In this document: positions 1 to 11,434 of the stretch, one piece after another
How positions within the stretch are numbered: the stretch's first letter is position 1
Layout of the letters: every line of letters starts with the position of its first letter
Source: Elysia chlorotica
Taxonomy: Eukaryota; Mollusca; Gastropoda; Plakobranchidae
Length of the DNA: 64,000 bases
Assembly: GCA_003991915.1 (NCBI GenBank)
Contig: RQTK01000155.1
Coordinates: forward strand, 62,001-126,000
Direction: 5' to 3'
Notes under the pieces: model-generated
Told to the model about the DNA's origin: nothing
Seen by the model: only the letters and a program-made list of their open reading frames with translations
Databases searched by the model: none
Program-made: the position numbers and the translations under genes

Positions 1-870
1 AGGTGGGACAATGTTGACAGATACATCTGGGACAATACTGGATACCACATACTGTATGCTTGCCAGCGTATTGGTACGTGCATTGCTACATTTATGGCTT
101 AGTCAAGGAATGAAAATGTATCATGATTATTACATAAATGTACTTTTAGAAATAACTGGCCATTTCATATTTGACATTTAATAATTTGAAGGTAGTGTGA
201 TATCCAAGACAGGTGTAAGAACCTTCTAAAATTTATAAAAACCCATTAATTTGGCACCCTTTTTGAACTGAATGCGTCCATTCTGCAGTTCACAGGGCTC
301 TATGTACCCTTAACACTTGCCATAGAGTGGCTCTATGAAATGGGATAGAAAGATCCATATTTTCAACCCATCCAAGTTTTATAGCTTTTCAGAGGATGTG
401 GGAAGTGTAAACGGTCAAATTCGGTGCTATTTTCATCAGCTAAGGATTGTTTTTTTACTGAAATTTGATGTAAAACTATCGATATATTGAGTAATTGAAA
501 TTGGTCAAAGTTAGATAATCCTGACCAAACCAAAAGAAAAACATGGATTCAATCAGTTAAAATGCAAAATAAGGCTAGAGAAAGTTTAAATTGAATAAGT
601 TGTACCATTTTTCCCCCACACCAATTTGAGAAACATGTAATACTAATATACCTTGAAAAACATGAAAGAAAAATTTGTGTGTAGACATTCTAAGTCTGAT
701 ATTCTGGCAGACTCAGTAACAATTTATCTAGGAAAAAACATCATATTTACTATAACTTAATGGGGTCGTGTGCAAATGATTATATATCTGCCCCATCCCT
801 CTTACAAACTGCTTGAATAATTTGTTTGTCATGTCCATAATTCAAAAATGAATTCTGTTTCTTTTGACAG
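1..870. other. AT-rich presumed intron
   Basis: This stretch is AT-rich and has no open frame with coding character on either strand. It ends in a splice acceptor (ttttgacag) directly before the exon at 871, so it is most simply the last intron of the gene that ends at 980. I see no repeat or RNA gene in it. Confidence 0.4.
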
Positions 871-980
871 CTGCTGTGCTTTACTATTACTTTTACAAGA
901 GAACAGCTCTAAAGCTTGGAGAGCCACACTTCTATACAGACTCTGAGTGGATTCAGAAAGAATTTGAGAGAAGAAGATAG
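871..980 (+). CDS. Terminal coding exon of an unidentified small protein
   Basis: A pyrimidine-rich tract ending in ttttgacag precedes an open frame of 35 codons plus a partial first codon, closed by TAG at 978-980. The peptide starts with an aromatic, possibly membrane-embedded stretch (AVLYYYFYK) and ends in a charged tail ([11 protein letters not shown]). That pattern would fit the C-terminal end of a small organelle or endoplasmic-reticulum membrane protein, but I do not recognise the family and assign no function. The exon starts in phase 2, so the rest of the gene must lie left of the window. Downstream sequence is AT-rich with a poly(A) signal, as expected of a 3' UTR. An alternative is a chance open frame after a chance acceptor. 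The balanced codon content and clean acceptor argue against that. Confidence 0.5.
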
Positions 981-1577
981 GAACAGAAACTAAGTGTTAG
1001 CAATTTGTTTGTGCCCTCTTTCTATAGCTTGAGCAGATATTTTTTTAAACAATTTCTCCAATATTTAGTGCCTTAAAATATGAGTAAACATTAATTTTAG
1101 ATTAGGCAAAAAAGTCTAAGCAATGCTATCTTTATATCTTTTTAACCTCATTTGAATATTGCTTGAAATATTGTATTTCCTTATTATTTTTTAAAGCTAA
1201 CACTGTCTCTCTAACTTTCATATACAGTGAATTAGACCAATGGAAAATACCACTAGTTTGTAACGTTTTGTGATTTCATGTTTTTTAGGCAAGTTACATT
1301 GTATGTTTTGTATATAGGCCTATTTTACTTTAATCTGATTTGTAGACACCTTTTTTTTAATGTTTAATTCTCATCAATACTCATGACTTTTTGGTTATGC
1401 AGGTGATGTTGTACAAAAGTTCTGGAGAAAAATGTACCATTAAACTAGTAGTTAACAATGTAATTGTTAAATATATTGTAAAGTAGTCATGTTGTACCTG
1501 GTTATAACAGTAAAAAATCTTTTATCCTAGTTCTTAGAAGTACAAAATATTACATGCTCCTCTCTTTCAGTAATAAA
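981..1577 (+). other. Probable 3' UTR with AATAAA at 1572-1577
   Basis: AT-rich sequence without open frames follows the TAG at 978-980. The first canonical AATAAA found is at 1572-1577, which would give a 3' UTR of about 600 nt. The true cleavage site is unknown. Confidence 0.4.
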
Positions 1578-1705
1578 GCAACAATCAACTTGAAATCTCT
1601 TCTAGAGTCTTTACCAAGTAAAGTCCAACATCTAAATCCATAATAATTAGTTTTATTTTTATTTTTTTATGTTTTTTTCTTAAGCTTTGTTGCTACAAAG
1701 TAAAA

Positions 1706-1820
1706 CATCAGGGGTCATAAGTACAATGTCATGGTAGCTTACAACTGGTTGTAAGAATATGTGAATAAGAAGACTTACAATAAGTCATAACTACCATGGT
1801 ATTGTACTTAAAGCCTCATG
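1706..1820. repeat. Long imperfect inverted repeat (MITE-like hairpin)
   Basis: The left arm (1706-1755) and right arm (1774-1820) are imperfect reverse complements of about 47-50 bp separated by an 18-nt loop. Both outer ends carry catcaggg/cctcatg-like termini, and both inner parts carry the ttgtaag/cttacaa motif. A foldback of this size without coding capacity fits a miniature inverted-repeat element. A related ttacgactggttgtaag hairpin occurs at 60046-60127 beside a sim exon. Confidence 0.6.
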
Positions 1821-2007
1821 TCTATTGTTGTGTGTCTTTATGTGGGTTTGACTGAGAAATATTTTATCCGCATTAAAAATAAGTTATTGTGAAACTTTCC
1901 TTATTATCAAATCTATTAAATGACTTTTTGTTTTTTTAATTAGGTGTATTTAGCTGTGATCCTTATGATTGTATATATATATATGTAAAGTATAAATAAT
2001 TTGTACA

Positions 2008-2140
2008 GCGAGGGGAAGTTTGGTGGCGCTGAGATTAAAGAGTCAGCCTTTAATGTAGAAGTCCAGGTGTTTGAATCCAACTAATGCTGTCTACTGGTTG
2101 GGTAGAGGTTGATATAATATGACTGTGTCCTAAAAAGGCA
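2008..2140 (+). mobile_element. tRNA-derived SINE-like repeat
   Basis: The sequence has a box-A-like stretch (tggcgctgag), a cctttaatg anticodon-loop-like stretch and a box-B-like gtgtttgaatcc. This is the layout of a degenerate tRNA-Lys-type promoter head. It continues into ctactggttgggtagaggttgatataat, which resembles the SINE body at 52494-52752. It does not fold as a functional tRNA. Confidence 0.5.
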
Positions 2141-2274
2141 CTTACATGATATTTAAGAATATTGTGTGTTAAACATTTATGTGTTTCAGACCTTAATGTG
2201 TATCTTTGAAGGAAAATGTAAGTGATCAACATGATTTGGTTTAACATGATATCTTTAGATTGCAATTAACATTT

Positions 2275-3841
2275 TTATCTTATTTATTTCTATAGTCTTT
2301 GTATGAAATTAGCACAATTGAAAACTTGTTGATCATTAATTGAAAATATTTTTGTAGGCTGTTTTAACAAACATTTTAGAAAAATAGATAAAGAAAAAGC
2401 AACATTAAAGTTAATCACCCAGCTTTTGTCTAATTTTGGAGTAAATGTACATTAATGAACACTGTAGTCAAAATCTTATTAACCCCCCTATGCAGTGTGA
2501 TTTATGGCATATTAGCAGAGAAAAATGTATTATTTTTTTTTAAGTTTGCTTTTATTGTTTAAACAATGTTCAGATACTCTCAGTAAGTTCCGGGTGAGTG
2601 AACGTCACTATTTCTATTTGTTTACAAAACTAAGTAAAGATACAGTTTTGGATGTTTTATTAATTGCTAGCCTTTTAATAAATAAATCATATTGTGTGTG
2701 AGGTATTTTTCTTATTGATGCATGTAATAAAGATGGTTAATTTATTTTAACTGTAAGATACGCAAAGTTATCAATTAGTATATGAAGTGCTAATAACAGT
2801 GTTATAAAACAATTTTAACTTACCATTACAACATAAACGTGCCAATGAAATATGAAACAAAAATGAGAATGCCAAACTCTCTTGTAATCATATATTTTGT
2901 CATGGGTGAATTTTGTAAATAAGTTTGTAGTGTACAAAGAGCAAGTTTCACCCTTGCCATCAGCAGTTTGTTGCCCAAATACTTTATGTGATGGTGGTGA
3001 CAGGCACATTTTTCTTTCAATGTCTTTTCAGTGGTGTATTATACATGTTATGGCAACCTATTGTAGTTGTCTATGGTTGCAGTATGTAATTTTTTCTATA
3101 GACAATTTTTATTCCTTTTCAAGGATATTAATTTTTTTGGTGTACAGATTTGTTGTATGTAGCCTCCTTTAAATGCATAATTTATGTACATCTTAAATTT
3201 TTAACAAAGCTTTCGACATGGAATGAGGTTAATAAATTATATGAGTTAAGTTATACTTTTTAAAACCTTTTTGCGACGAATATAGCCGCTCGGTAGATAA
3301 CTATTTTACAACCATTCATATTGAAACTGCATATCAAGGGAATACATGTAATAATATTTTAGGTTGCGCGTCCTGAAAAGGTTAAAGCTGTTTATTGTAA
3401 TAAAGAGTGAAAAAAAAGGGATATAAAAATTTGTTTGGAGAATATGTCTTGATAGGAAAAGTTCTAATTAAGCAAATATTGTATATTACACTGTTACTAG
3501 GATGCTATGAACTAAAACTGAAGATGACGATGATGGTGAGGCAACATAAATTGTTATATAATATCATCTGTGCCAGTGTAATTCTGTTCACCATATAACT
3601 TTATCTTATACAAGTTAAATAGTATTTTCTTTTGTTTTTCAACCATAACCTTTAGATCATAATGAAGTACAACAAGCAAACTATCCCTGATATTTTTTCA
3701 CAGTTTATTGTTACTTAGATCTAGCTCTAATAGTAATATACAACTGGTTTTCTAGTTTAACAGCCTGAATTCTGTGTAACAATGTCCAAATAATGCTCCT
3801 TGAAATGATGAGATAAATGAAACGTTTGTATATCCTTGATT
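2275..3841. other. AT-rich intergenic sequence, no gene seen
   Basis: The stretch contains only short open frames without coding-like composition or splice context. I see no clear repeat or RNA gene. Confidence 0.5.
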
Positions 3842-3955
3842 AAGGCCAGAAATAGACTGCCACTGGTGGCTGGTGGAATGGGTGGAGCTGCGGCTGGATT
3901 GGGGTTTCTTTATGAAACCCTATTGTATTTATTTGCGCAGTCGGATCAAGGCTGA
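3842..3955 (+). CDS. Possible orphan terminal exon, Gly/Ala-rich membrane segment (weak)
   Basis: An open frame ends at TGA 3953-3955 and encodes a Gly/Ala-rich, hydrophobic stretch (GGMGGAAAGLGFLYETLL) preceded by basic residues and followed by a short polar end. The local rise in GC and the membrane-like composition stand out from the AT-rich surroundings. The acceptor (ccttgattaag) is poor and no partner exon was found. It could be a decayed exon, an alternative last exon of the gene ending at 980, or chance. I do not recognise the peptide. Confidence 0.22.
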   Translation, partial: KARNRLPLVAGGMGGAAAGLGFLYETLLYLFAQSDQG

Positions 3956-5402
3956 AAAATACATAAGTTTCAGTCGGAAGACAGAAACATTTCTCTATCC
4001 TACCAGCGTCAGTCTAGCTCTGGCCAAACCAGTCAGCCTTAAAGTTGGGCTTGGTACATGAGGATGAAATTGCTTTTAATTCATCTTCTAATTGACAGAA
4101 ATATATTTCTCTATCATAGGAAATAGTAAAACCATGTAACGTAAATAGAGTTAGGTCACAGCAATATATTAGCACACTTATTAATGATATTTTTCTTAAA
4201 GAATATTTATTTTATGAAGAAAAAAAAATTGAACTGTCCGTCCAAATGTAAAACTATTTTTGTTTTGCCGTCCAGACTTAGTTATTATGTATGATAATTC
4301 GTATTGCATTGGAGAATATACATTTTATTTTTACGCGCCTTCTAATGAAAGAACTGGATTTATCTGTTTTTAGAAAAAAAAATGTATACATGTCAAATCT
4401 ATCGGCTAATTTGCATACTGCAGACCTTTGAGCAGAGGTTGATCTCAGGCACTTGTAACATAAATTTATCTTACTTTGTGTTTATCATTTCTGCCTCCAT
4501 ATTAGGATTCACTTTACATTCCGTCCACACATTAAATTTTATTTTATTTTTATATATTTGGTGCATTCCTCTGAAAAACTGAAACACTCTAAGCAAATAT
4601 GATTATTTTATCATAAGAAAATTATTTAACAAAGGAAATGTTTTTGTTCAAACATCTACTCTCAAATATGAGACTATAAGAAATCTTTAATTATTTTTTT
4701 TTTTAATGACAATTTTATCTAATGGCAATGTTTGAATTCAACAGATCAATATCTTGTATTTTACTCTCCAAAAGGGCTGAAAAACTGAAAAGTAAAGGTT
4801 AAAAGAATATTTTTTCTTTGCTTGTTTGTCTACGTGTTGACTTCATGTTTTATTTGTTTTTCGCTCTCTTTATTGTTCATGACATGTATTCGCTTAACGT
4901 TGTCTGTTAATTTAAAGCCGTTGGTGTTTATTATTTCTATTGATTCCATGAATCAATGTATAATAATTCATCTGTTGTTTTTTTTTTTGCTCTGATTATG
5001 CAGCGTTATGCATGAATGGGAATGGTGTGATACTTGAACTAAATCATTTACATCATTCGTTTTTAATTTTGGGGACATGCCAAACTGAACCAATAAAGTT
5101 CACCTTACAATAACATTAACAATACAATGTTCAATATTTGTTTCGTCAGTTTTGTTATTTTATCTTGATGTTTGTTGCATTTTGTTCGTTATTGCTACCG
5201 TTGTTGTAATTTTTGTTGATGTGATCTTTTGTATCGCTATTTTGTCATAAAATAGGTAAATTGATTTTCGTGAGCCGTGTTTATTGGGTTTCGTGTACAA
5301 AAGACATAATATTTATATCAACGCTTCAGGGAATAAATAACCGAGTAAGTATTAAAACAGATATACATAGCAAAAGGAACAAGGCAATTTTTGGTTTGGT
5401 GT
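3956..5402. other. AT-rich intergenic sequence, no gene seen
   Basis: There are no coding-like frames and no tandem array. Runs of T and A dominate. Confidence 0.5.
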
Positions 5403-5702
5403 ACGTCCCCTAAGGTTCCCCCCAAAATCACACGGTGGAACGGGGCACGAGATTCGAGCCTCTTGATCGTTGGCAAAGAGCACACCATCATCTAAGCTTT
5501 CGGATTCTTTTTTTAATCAAAGGCTCCTTAGTTTCCCTGGAGAGGCGAGACCAAGCTAAGATTCGGAAGGGGCGCCGACTTCCTGCTCTTTTTAGTTTCA
5601 ACTTCTGTTTAAAAAAATTATATTCATTGAACTCCTTTAAAAAAATGAGATGGGAAAGAGAGTCTGATACCGATAGTACAAGAATCTTAAATCAGTAACT
5701 GG

Positions 5703-6000
5703 CTCTTTCTTTAAATCTCTCGAAAGATTATGTTACCAACAAATATTTATTTTTGAGGCGAAGAATTATGTTCGAAGATGGGAGCTTTAGTTGAGATTCA
5801 GACCTCTCAGTCACTAGTCCGAAATAGTGAGATATCTGCCTACCACTTGGTATGGCACTTTCTTTAAATCCTTCGAAAGATTTATGTAACCACTTAATAT
5901 TTATTTTCGAGGCGAAAATCATTTTCGAAGATGGGAGCTGTAGGTGAGATTCAGACCTCTTAGACACCAGTCCGAAACACTGAGATACCTGCCTAACCTT
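5703..6000 (-). repeat. Two tandem SINE-like units of about 148 bp
   Basis: Two diverged copies start at about 5703 and 5851. Each holds ctttctttaaat, cgaaagatt, atatttatttt, gaggcgaa, ttcgaagatgggagct and a tRNA-like end. Read on the minus strand, that end gives a box-A-like head and an aggtctgaatctcaa box-B-like stretch. The copies differ at many positions, so the duplication is not recent. Confidence 0.6.
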
Positions 6001-7522
6001 TGGAATAGTCGGCTACTCTTTCACAATTTTATACTTATAAATATGGAGATTCTTCAGGTGCAAAGTTTTTTTTTATTATTGTTCTGGATTTGTACTTGCG
6101 AAACTGAAAGGCTTTTGGCAATAAAGGGTTGCACCTGAATACTATTCTCAGTTGGCTCAATAAATAAACAGCCTAAAATTAATTTAAGATGAATGAAAAG
6201 TTCCAACTGATAGTATCCTAAATAGATATTTTAACTTGTCACGCGTACTAACACAGTCAGGCCCTGGGCAGGTAATCTGGGCTGAACATGGCTGCGGCTT
6301 CTAATCCGTGTTGGAGATTAGCAGAGATTAAGACCCAGGTCGTTCTTTCACCCATAATAAGTCTCCAACACAATATTCTATTCCGCATAGCAGTAACGCC
6401 GGCTATACTGTGCATGTAATTAAAACTTGGTACCCTAACTGAACATACCACTCAATTGTGGTTTACAGAAAAAAAACGTTCTGTATTGTGCCACAGTGCC
6501 GATAAACAGAAAGTCGTTATATGATACATTATTAAATTTTATCTTGTTTTTCATGAGCGAATAGTCTATTTTGTAATGTATCAATGAGAGCTGCCATTCC
6601 GGGTTTTTTCCTCTCACCAATCTAGTGACCCAAGGCCTAACATAATTTATCGCTGTGTGGAAAAAAAATACAAGAAAAGGAGGCTTTAAGTTTAAAACTT
6701 AGACAAAGCAAGGCGTATGTTCTTAAGACTAATATTATGGAACATTGCCTATGGAATAGCACCTACTGCTAGCACCCTGCACTATGGACACATTTTATAC
6801 ACCCATTACTGTGTAGTTTTGCAACTGTTTTGGAGACTTCGGTAATTGTTCAGACTATTGATGGAATGCAGTTTCAATAACCAAGGAGTACGTATGGGCA
6901 TATTGATTTGTTTGTTGAGAGAAGCACGACTCGCTTCAAACTACGTGTGGTGTAAAAATGGTTGTGAGCATTAGGCACATATCTATAGTTAACCAGCATC
7001 AGTGTTCACTTGATTATTATTCCTTGGACGATCTGTCTTTACTGTAGGCATGCCTATAGAAGAAAGGTTTGTATATATTTTTGCTATGTTTGCTTTCTAT
7101 ATCGATGTACTTTTATCTTTCCAAGTTTATGATAGTTTTTTTCCTTCTCGTTTTCATAACGATTGATAGTCATGAGCTAGTTGCTTTGTCTCTTGGAAAT
7201 AAAATTGAAAATGAAACAAATTAAGACTAAATTATGAAATGGAAAATATTGAGATAATCTACTAACAAATTTTCACGCATTGTTATTGTGGAGATCTTGA
7301 CCAATGCAAAAAACATAGGTGCTATAACAATACCGATACGGCATGTCCCATGTAAACAGTAAGGAGTTAGAAATATAGTGCCATGATATAACCGTGCGTT
7401 TTGAGTTTATTAGAAAGATGAAAAGATGGATAATTCGTGTCTCATAAAGCAATTGTTTAAACAACAACAAAATGGTTCATGGTTTGGAAGAAAAACAATG
7501 CCATATGTTAAAAAGGTACATA
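6001..7522. other. Intergenic sequence, no gene seen
   Basis: The stretch is mostly AT-rich, with one slightly more GC-rich patch near 6240-6330. No coding-like frame, RNA gene or clear repeat family was recognised. Confidence 0.45.
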
Positions 7523-7640
7523 TTAGCCAGATCAAACACATTAATGATTGATGGAGGTGAAGTCAGCTTTCAGTTTTGGATTTTAGCCAGATCAAACACA
7601 TTAATGATTGATGGAGGTGAAGTCAGCTTTCAGTTTTGGA
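7523..7640. repeat. Perfect 58-bp direct repeat, 60-bp period
   Basis: The 58 bases 7523-7580 recur without a single change at 7583-7640, separated by two bases. Perfect identity points to a recent duplication or an assembly duplicate. It is non-coding in every frame. Confidence 0.95.
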
Positions 7641-8361
7641 ATGAAAAATAATTATAGAGAAATAACAATAATAATTGCAAAACTATGTGTTTTTAAAAAA
7701 CGTATGCCGAAATGCCGTGAAAGGACTGTGTTCTATCTATTCTGAAACCGAGTCGCTTTTGCTTGTTGAACATCTTTTATGTCTTCGAAGAAAGTGAAAA
7801 AAAATGTATGCGAAATATCTTTCCCAATTTAAAAAAGAGGCATAAAAAATCGTTGCTCTGTCAAGATCGACAAGGTCAAATGATGGATTTAGCTATGAAT
7901 GACTATAAGAGTGACTATCTTTTGGTCTTGCCATAAATGGGCAGTATTTTTCCTAAATTTAATTGTAAAAAAGTTGAAGACAGACAACAGTTACAGCATG
8001 TTACTGCTAGTTACTACCTACTGCCAAACTGAATTCAAGAGCGGCTTCATTATTGTTGAGGTTTTGTAAATCAACATAATATACGAGCTTATGAAATCGA
8101 CTACTGATTAATTTTGCAAAATTCTTTCACCGTTACGGTCATTTTGTAAGTCATGACCATTTGGTCTGAGAACCTCTTATAATTATCATAATTTTTTTCG
8201 TATTTAAAATTTGAGTTTTTTCCTTCTATTCAAATTAAATACATGTAATTTTCTTATCTTTCCATAAAGTGTGATCTCTTGGTTTCCTCTTGCATCCTCT
8301 ACATGTATCACATTAAAGATATCTCACGGCGCAATCATTATCTCTTTCTCTGGTGGCAAAG
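7641..8361. other. Sequence upstream of the 8.4-11.1 kb gene
   Basis: The stretch is AT-rich with no coding signal until the GC content rises near 8340. It is either an intron or the 5' flank of the gene that follows. No promoter motif was convincing. Confidence 0.35.
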
Positions 8362-8568
8362 ACGATCGTCAATCTTCGACATGTTGCACTTCGGCATTCC
8401 TCGGGCGCCCGAGTTCTCCCAGGTGACCATGTGGCGGATGCCGATGTCTGCCGAAGATCAGGAGGAGAGAGATGAGCGGAGGAAGCGAACCGCAGCCTCC
8501 CGGACAACCAGTACGCTGTCTAGCCTCCCACAGAGCAGGTACCAGCGGTACAACACGGCAGAGGGAAA
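8362..8568 (+). CDS. Unknown gene A, exon 1 in window
   Basis: The codons become GC-rich at about 8362, after ctctttctctggtggcaaag, a plausible acceptor. The frame runs to a strong donor (GAGGGAAA|GTAAGT). The peptide includes FDMLHFGIPRAPEFSQ and a charged Glu/Arg stretch (DQEERDERRKR), then a Ser/Thr-rich part. The exon ends with two bases of a codon, completed by the first base of the exon at 9259. An in-frame Met near the start (FDM) could be the initiator if there is no upstream exon. I do not recognise the family. The start is the least certain part of this model. Confidence 0.5.
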
Positions 8569-9094
8569 GTAAGTGGAGGACCAAATTAAATGAAATGTTG
8601 GGTTCCAACCATAAGTAATTGAAAGTGAACTGAACAGAAATAAATATTTCTTCACTGGTGAATAGATTTAAAAAAATAATAAACTGCAGTATGAAATCGT
8701 GATCTTTTGACTCATTTTGATCTCCTGAGTAACATTGTTAATTGCGCTTTGAAGATTGTTATTGTCAATTTACAGAACATAACAAGGACCATTACTCTGA
8801 GTACAGCTTGCTCTTTGAAATATTGTCAGATAATACCTACGCGGCTTGTCCTCAATGTGGTGCCAGATATGTCGTAAAATAAAGTTTTAGCCAGCAATAT
8901 CACTGGAGCTAATAATAGCCATTCTGGCAGTAGTATGGAGTTTTAGAAGAAAAAAAAAGCTCTGTTCGGAGAAAGCGAAGCTCTATCTTAGTTTAAAATC
9001 TTGTATGTCTTAAGAAAACTCCTATGCGGCGACGGAATTCCAAATCGTGGCACCTAGACTATGGTCCGTCTGACACTTACTTAACCAGCAGGGA

Positions 9095-9181
9095 AATAAA
9101 TGCGGCCGCTAGAGCGCGGCTCGAACCACGGACGTCCTGCATTAAAAGGCGATGCTCTACCATATGGCTAACGAACTTCCC
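9095..9181 (-). mobile_element. tRNA-Lys-like SINE head
   Basis: On the minus strand this reads gttagccatatggtagagc, then gccttttaatgc, then gtggttcgagcc, which matches tRNA box A, a TTT anticodon loop and box B in order. There is no acceptor-stem complementarity as in a working tRNA. It lies in the intron between exons 1 and 2 of unknown gene A. Confidence 0.55.
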
Positions 9182-9258
9182 TATAAAATAAAATGTCAAA
9201 GAATATTACATTTAATTATGCAATGCTTTGTCTTGCATTTGAACAACTCTGTTCCCAG

Positions 9259-9458
9259 CACGATCTACGGCATGTGCCGGGAGAACATCGCGAGCCGAGG
9301 GCTGACGGTGCCCTCCCACCCTCCAACCCCGCAGCACTGCCACCTGCTCCCCAGGAACATCGAGCTGTGCGAGGAGAGAGACTATATCGACCGCTGCCTC
9401 TTCCAGGATTACACAGGCGACAACTTCAACAAGATGATCATGCAGAACTTCTTCAAAG
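9259..9458 (+). CDS. Unknown gene A, exon 2
   Basis: This is a 200-bp exon between a good acceptor (ctgttcccag) and a good donor (TTCAAAG|GTATGT). It enters in phase 2 and leaves in phase 1, matching its neighbours exactly. The peptide starts TIYGMCRENIASRGL, has a Pro/His-rich centre, then ELCEERDYIDRCLFQDY and NKMIMQNFFK. It is hydrophilic, with four Cys and no membrane segment. Codon third positions are GC-rich in an AT-rich neighbourhood, a strong sign of a real exon. The family was not recognised. The other long frame over the same bases is a shadow because it does not join the flanking exons. Confidence 0.65.
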
Positions 9459-9693
9459 GTATGTATGTAATTTCAAACGTTTCTCTTAAAAGAAATAAAT
9501 GCGGTGTACCAATTTATTACTCTCACTTTAGAAAACGTCTTCAATTTTATTATATTATACACCACCATACTCCACTAACACACATACAATAACAATGGCA
9601 ATGTTTGTTTTCTTCCATGTAGCCTTTAAAAATACATGTTTCTATAAATTATAGTACAAACATGTACTCCATTCTTTCTATTCCTCCGCTTAG

Positions 9694-10006
9694 CGCCAAA
9701 GGCCAGGAGTTTGGGGTACGGCATGCCTCGGCCTGAGACCAGGGAGGGCGTGCAGGACCGCATGATCAGCACGCTTAGTCGCAAGCCCAGTGTGGTGCGT
9801 GTTCCATCCCGCTCAGCCGCAAGCCCAGTGTGGTGCGTGTTCCATCCCACACGAGCCTGTGCAAGCCCGTCAAGTGTGACAGCCACACGGGCTGTAGCGA
9901 AGAGTTCTGTGAGATCCTGGGGCCCGGCTGCTGCTCATCGTGTATAGAGACAACCAACAGGCAGATAGCCGAGGAGATACAGCACAGGCTCTTCCCGGAG
10001 ATAGAG
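9694..10006 (+). CDS. Unknown gene A, exon 3, frame broken by a 38-bp duplication
   Basis: The acceptor is tattcctccgcttag and the likely donor is ATAGAG|GTGACC. The first part (APKARSLGYGMPRPETREG, then DRMISTLSRKPSVVRVPS) is in the frame set by exon 2. A tandem 38-bp duplication (9773-9810 and 9811-9848, two mismatches) shifts the frame. The second copy reads the same RKPSVVRVPS in another frame and continues into a Cys-rich stretch (CKPVKCDSHTGC, FCEILGPGCCSSC) and IAEEIQHRLFPEIE, which runs in phase into the exon at 10777. One unit is therefore surplus to an otherwise continuous frame. Either this allele is disrupted or two haplotypes were joined in assembly. Confidence 0.6.
9773..9848. 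repeat. 38-bp tandem duplication inside an exon
   Basis: Two 38-bp units begin gcttagtcgc and gctcagccgc and differ at two positions. The unit length is not a multiple of three, so it breaks the reading frame of unknown gene A. Confidence 0.9.
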
Positions 10007-10185
10007 GTGACCCATGCTTTTGGATATATGGACAGACTGGATCATGACATTATTTTATTGCCGTCTTCAACATCGCCCTTAGCCTCTTAGCCTCATAATT
10101 TGCCCTTATAAATTAAAATCTACCAGCTATACCATTACCTATTCCGTAATCAGCCACGACATTATCTTAATTTTTGTTTACATTT

Positions 10186-10344
<159 letters not shown>

Positions 10345-10776
10345 GTATACAGTATCACAAATACTATACTCACCAAGACTCTCGTTATTATTCTCGTCAA
10401 TATCAATCAATATAAAAAAAAAGTACACACCGTAAAACCGTTCTCTTCCTGAAGGGGGTTTCAATTGTCATGAAGTAATAAACGCACGGTAGCTTGGTTG
10501 GTTGTTCTCGGAATGGGAGAGGGGGAAGTCCATAGTTAAAATCATCGCCGGGGTCACCATCTCTGTGTTGGCGCTGATAATTTGAGATAAAACTTAGGGT
10601 GCGTAATACTATCAACGAGGGCACATTTTGGAAAATATTTTGCAGCAATAGCAGTACGCAATTACCTCCTCATGAGTGACATCTAATTGCAGAAGGTCTG
10701 ACGTTTTCTTTAGATGAATGCATGTATGACAATCCATCCACAACTAACGAAAACCTTCTTGATCCTTCTGACTCAG

Positions 10777-11115
10777 GTCTCCCGCAGATGCTTAGTGGTC
10801 CCCAAACTGACCAAGGTCATGAAAGACGGACACGTCAAACAGATGCGGCGGCGTCGACTCCAAGAACTTCGCCAACAAACAGTGAAAGAGGAGGAAGAAC
10901 CAGTGAAAGAAGAAATGACAGTGGCTAAAGAAGAAGAGAAAAAGAAGATTCCTGAAACAGCCGAGAGAGCTGTCACTGCTGTCAGTAATGCTAACGTTCC
11001 ACCTACAATACCACGACGTACCAATCACTACACGCGTCGCGAGTCTATGCCCCTCCCACCAATAGGACCACCCCAGCCAACATTCTCTGTGTCTAGTTTA
11101 GATAGCCGGGAATAA
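10777..11115 (+). CDS. Unknown gene A, last exon
   Basis: After the acceptor ccttctgactcag the frame continues in phase 0 from the exon ending at 10006 and stops with TAA at 11113-11115. It encodes 112 residues: a basic start (VSRRCLVVPKLTKV, QMRRRRLQELRQ), a Glu/Lys-rich probable coiled or extended segment (KEEEEPVKEE, KEEEKKK), then a Pro/Ser/Thr-rich tail (PPTIPRR, PLPPIGPPQP) ending SLDSRE. There is no membrane segment. The low complexity of the tail suggests a cytoplasmic or cytoskeletal protein, but this is inference. No family was recognised. Confidence 0.65.
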   Translation, partial: VSRRCLVVPKLTKVMKDGHVKQMRRRRLQELRQQTVKEEEEPVKEEMTVAKEEEKKKIPETAERAVTAVSNANVPPTIPRRTNHYTRRESMPLPPIGPPQPTFSVSSLDSRE

Positions 11116-11434
11116 CCAGGCGTGGATTTTGGTTGATGGAGTAAAGTATCATTGTTTTCGGGAATCCAAGTCAGTTGGTGAATATTCAATTGGCGAAAAC
11201 AAACATCGAACCAGCACCAGTATTTTACACTTTAATGTACGGATGTGCGAAATTGCGTGCGCATGTCCAATTGACAATGACAGTGACACATTATGGAATG
11301 AAGAAATTTAAAATTTTCATTCATATCACTTTTTAACTTGCACTCTCGTAAAATTTTGAAATGAATTGTCCGCTATTGGAAAATATTTTGTGCTATTTTT
11401 ATGTTATGTAATCGTCAGCGTTACATATAATAAA
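11116..11434 (+). other. Probable 3' UTR of unknown gene A
   Basis: AT-rich sequence follows the stop at 11115, with a canonical AATAAA at 11429-11434. The 3' end is not confirmed. Confidence 0.45.

Noticed and set aside
9095-9181. Functional tRNA-Lys gene
   Set aside because: Box A and box B are present, but acceptor and arm pairing is lost; it fits a SINE head.
9193-9489. Alternative frame over exon 2 of unknown gene A
   Set aside because: It does not match the splice phase of either neighbouring exon; the chosen frame does at both ends.
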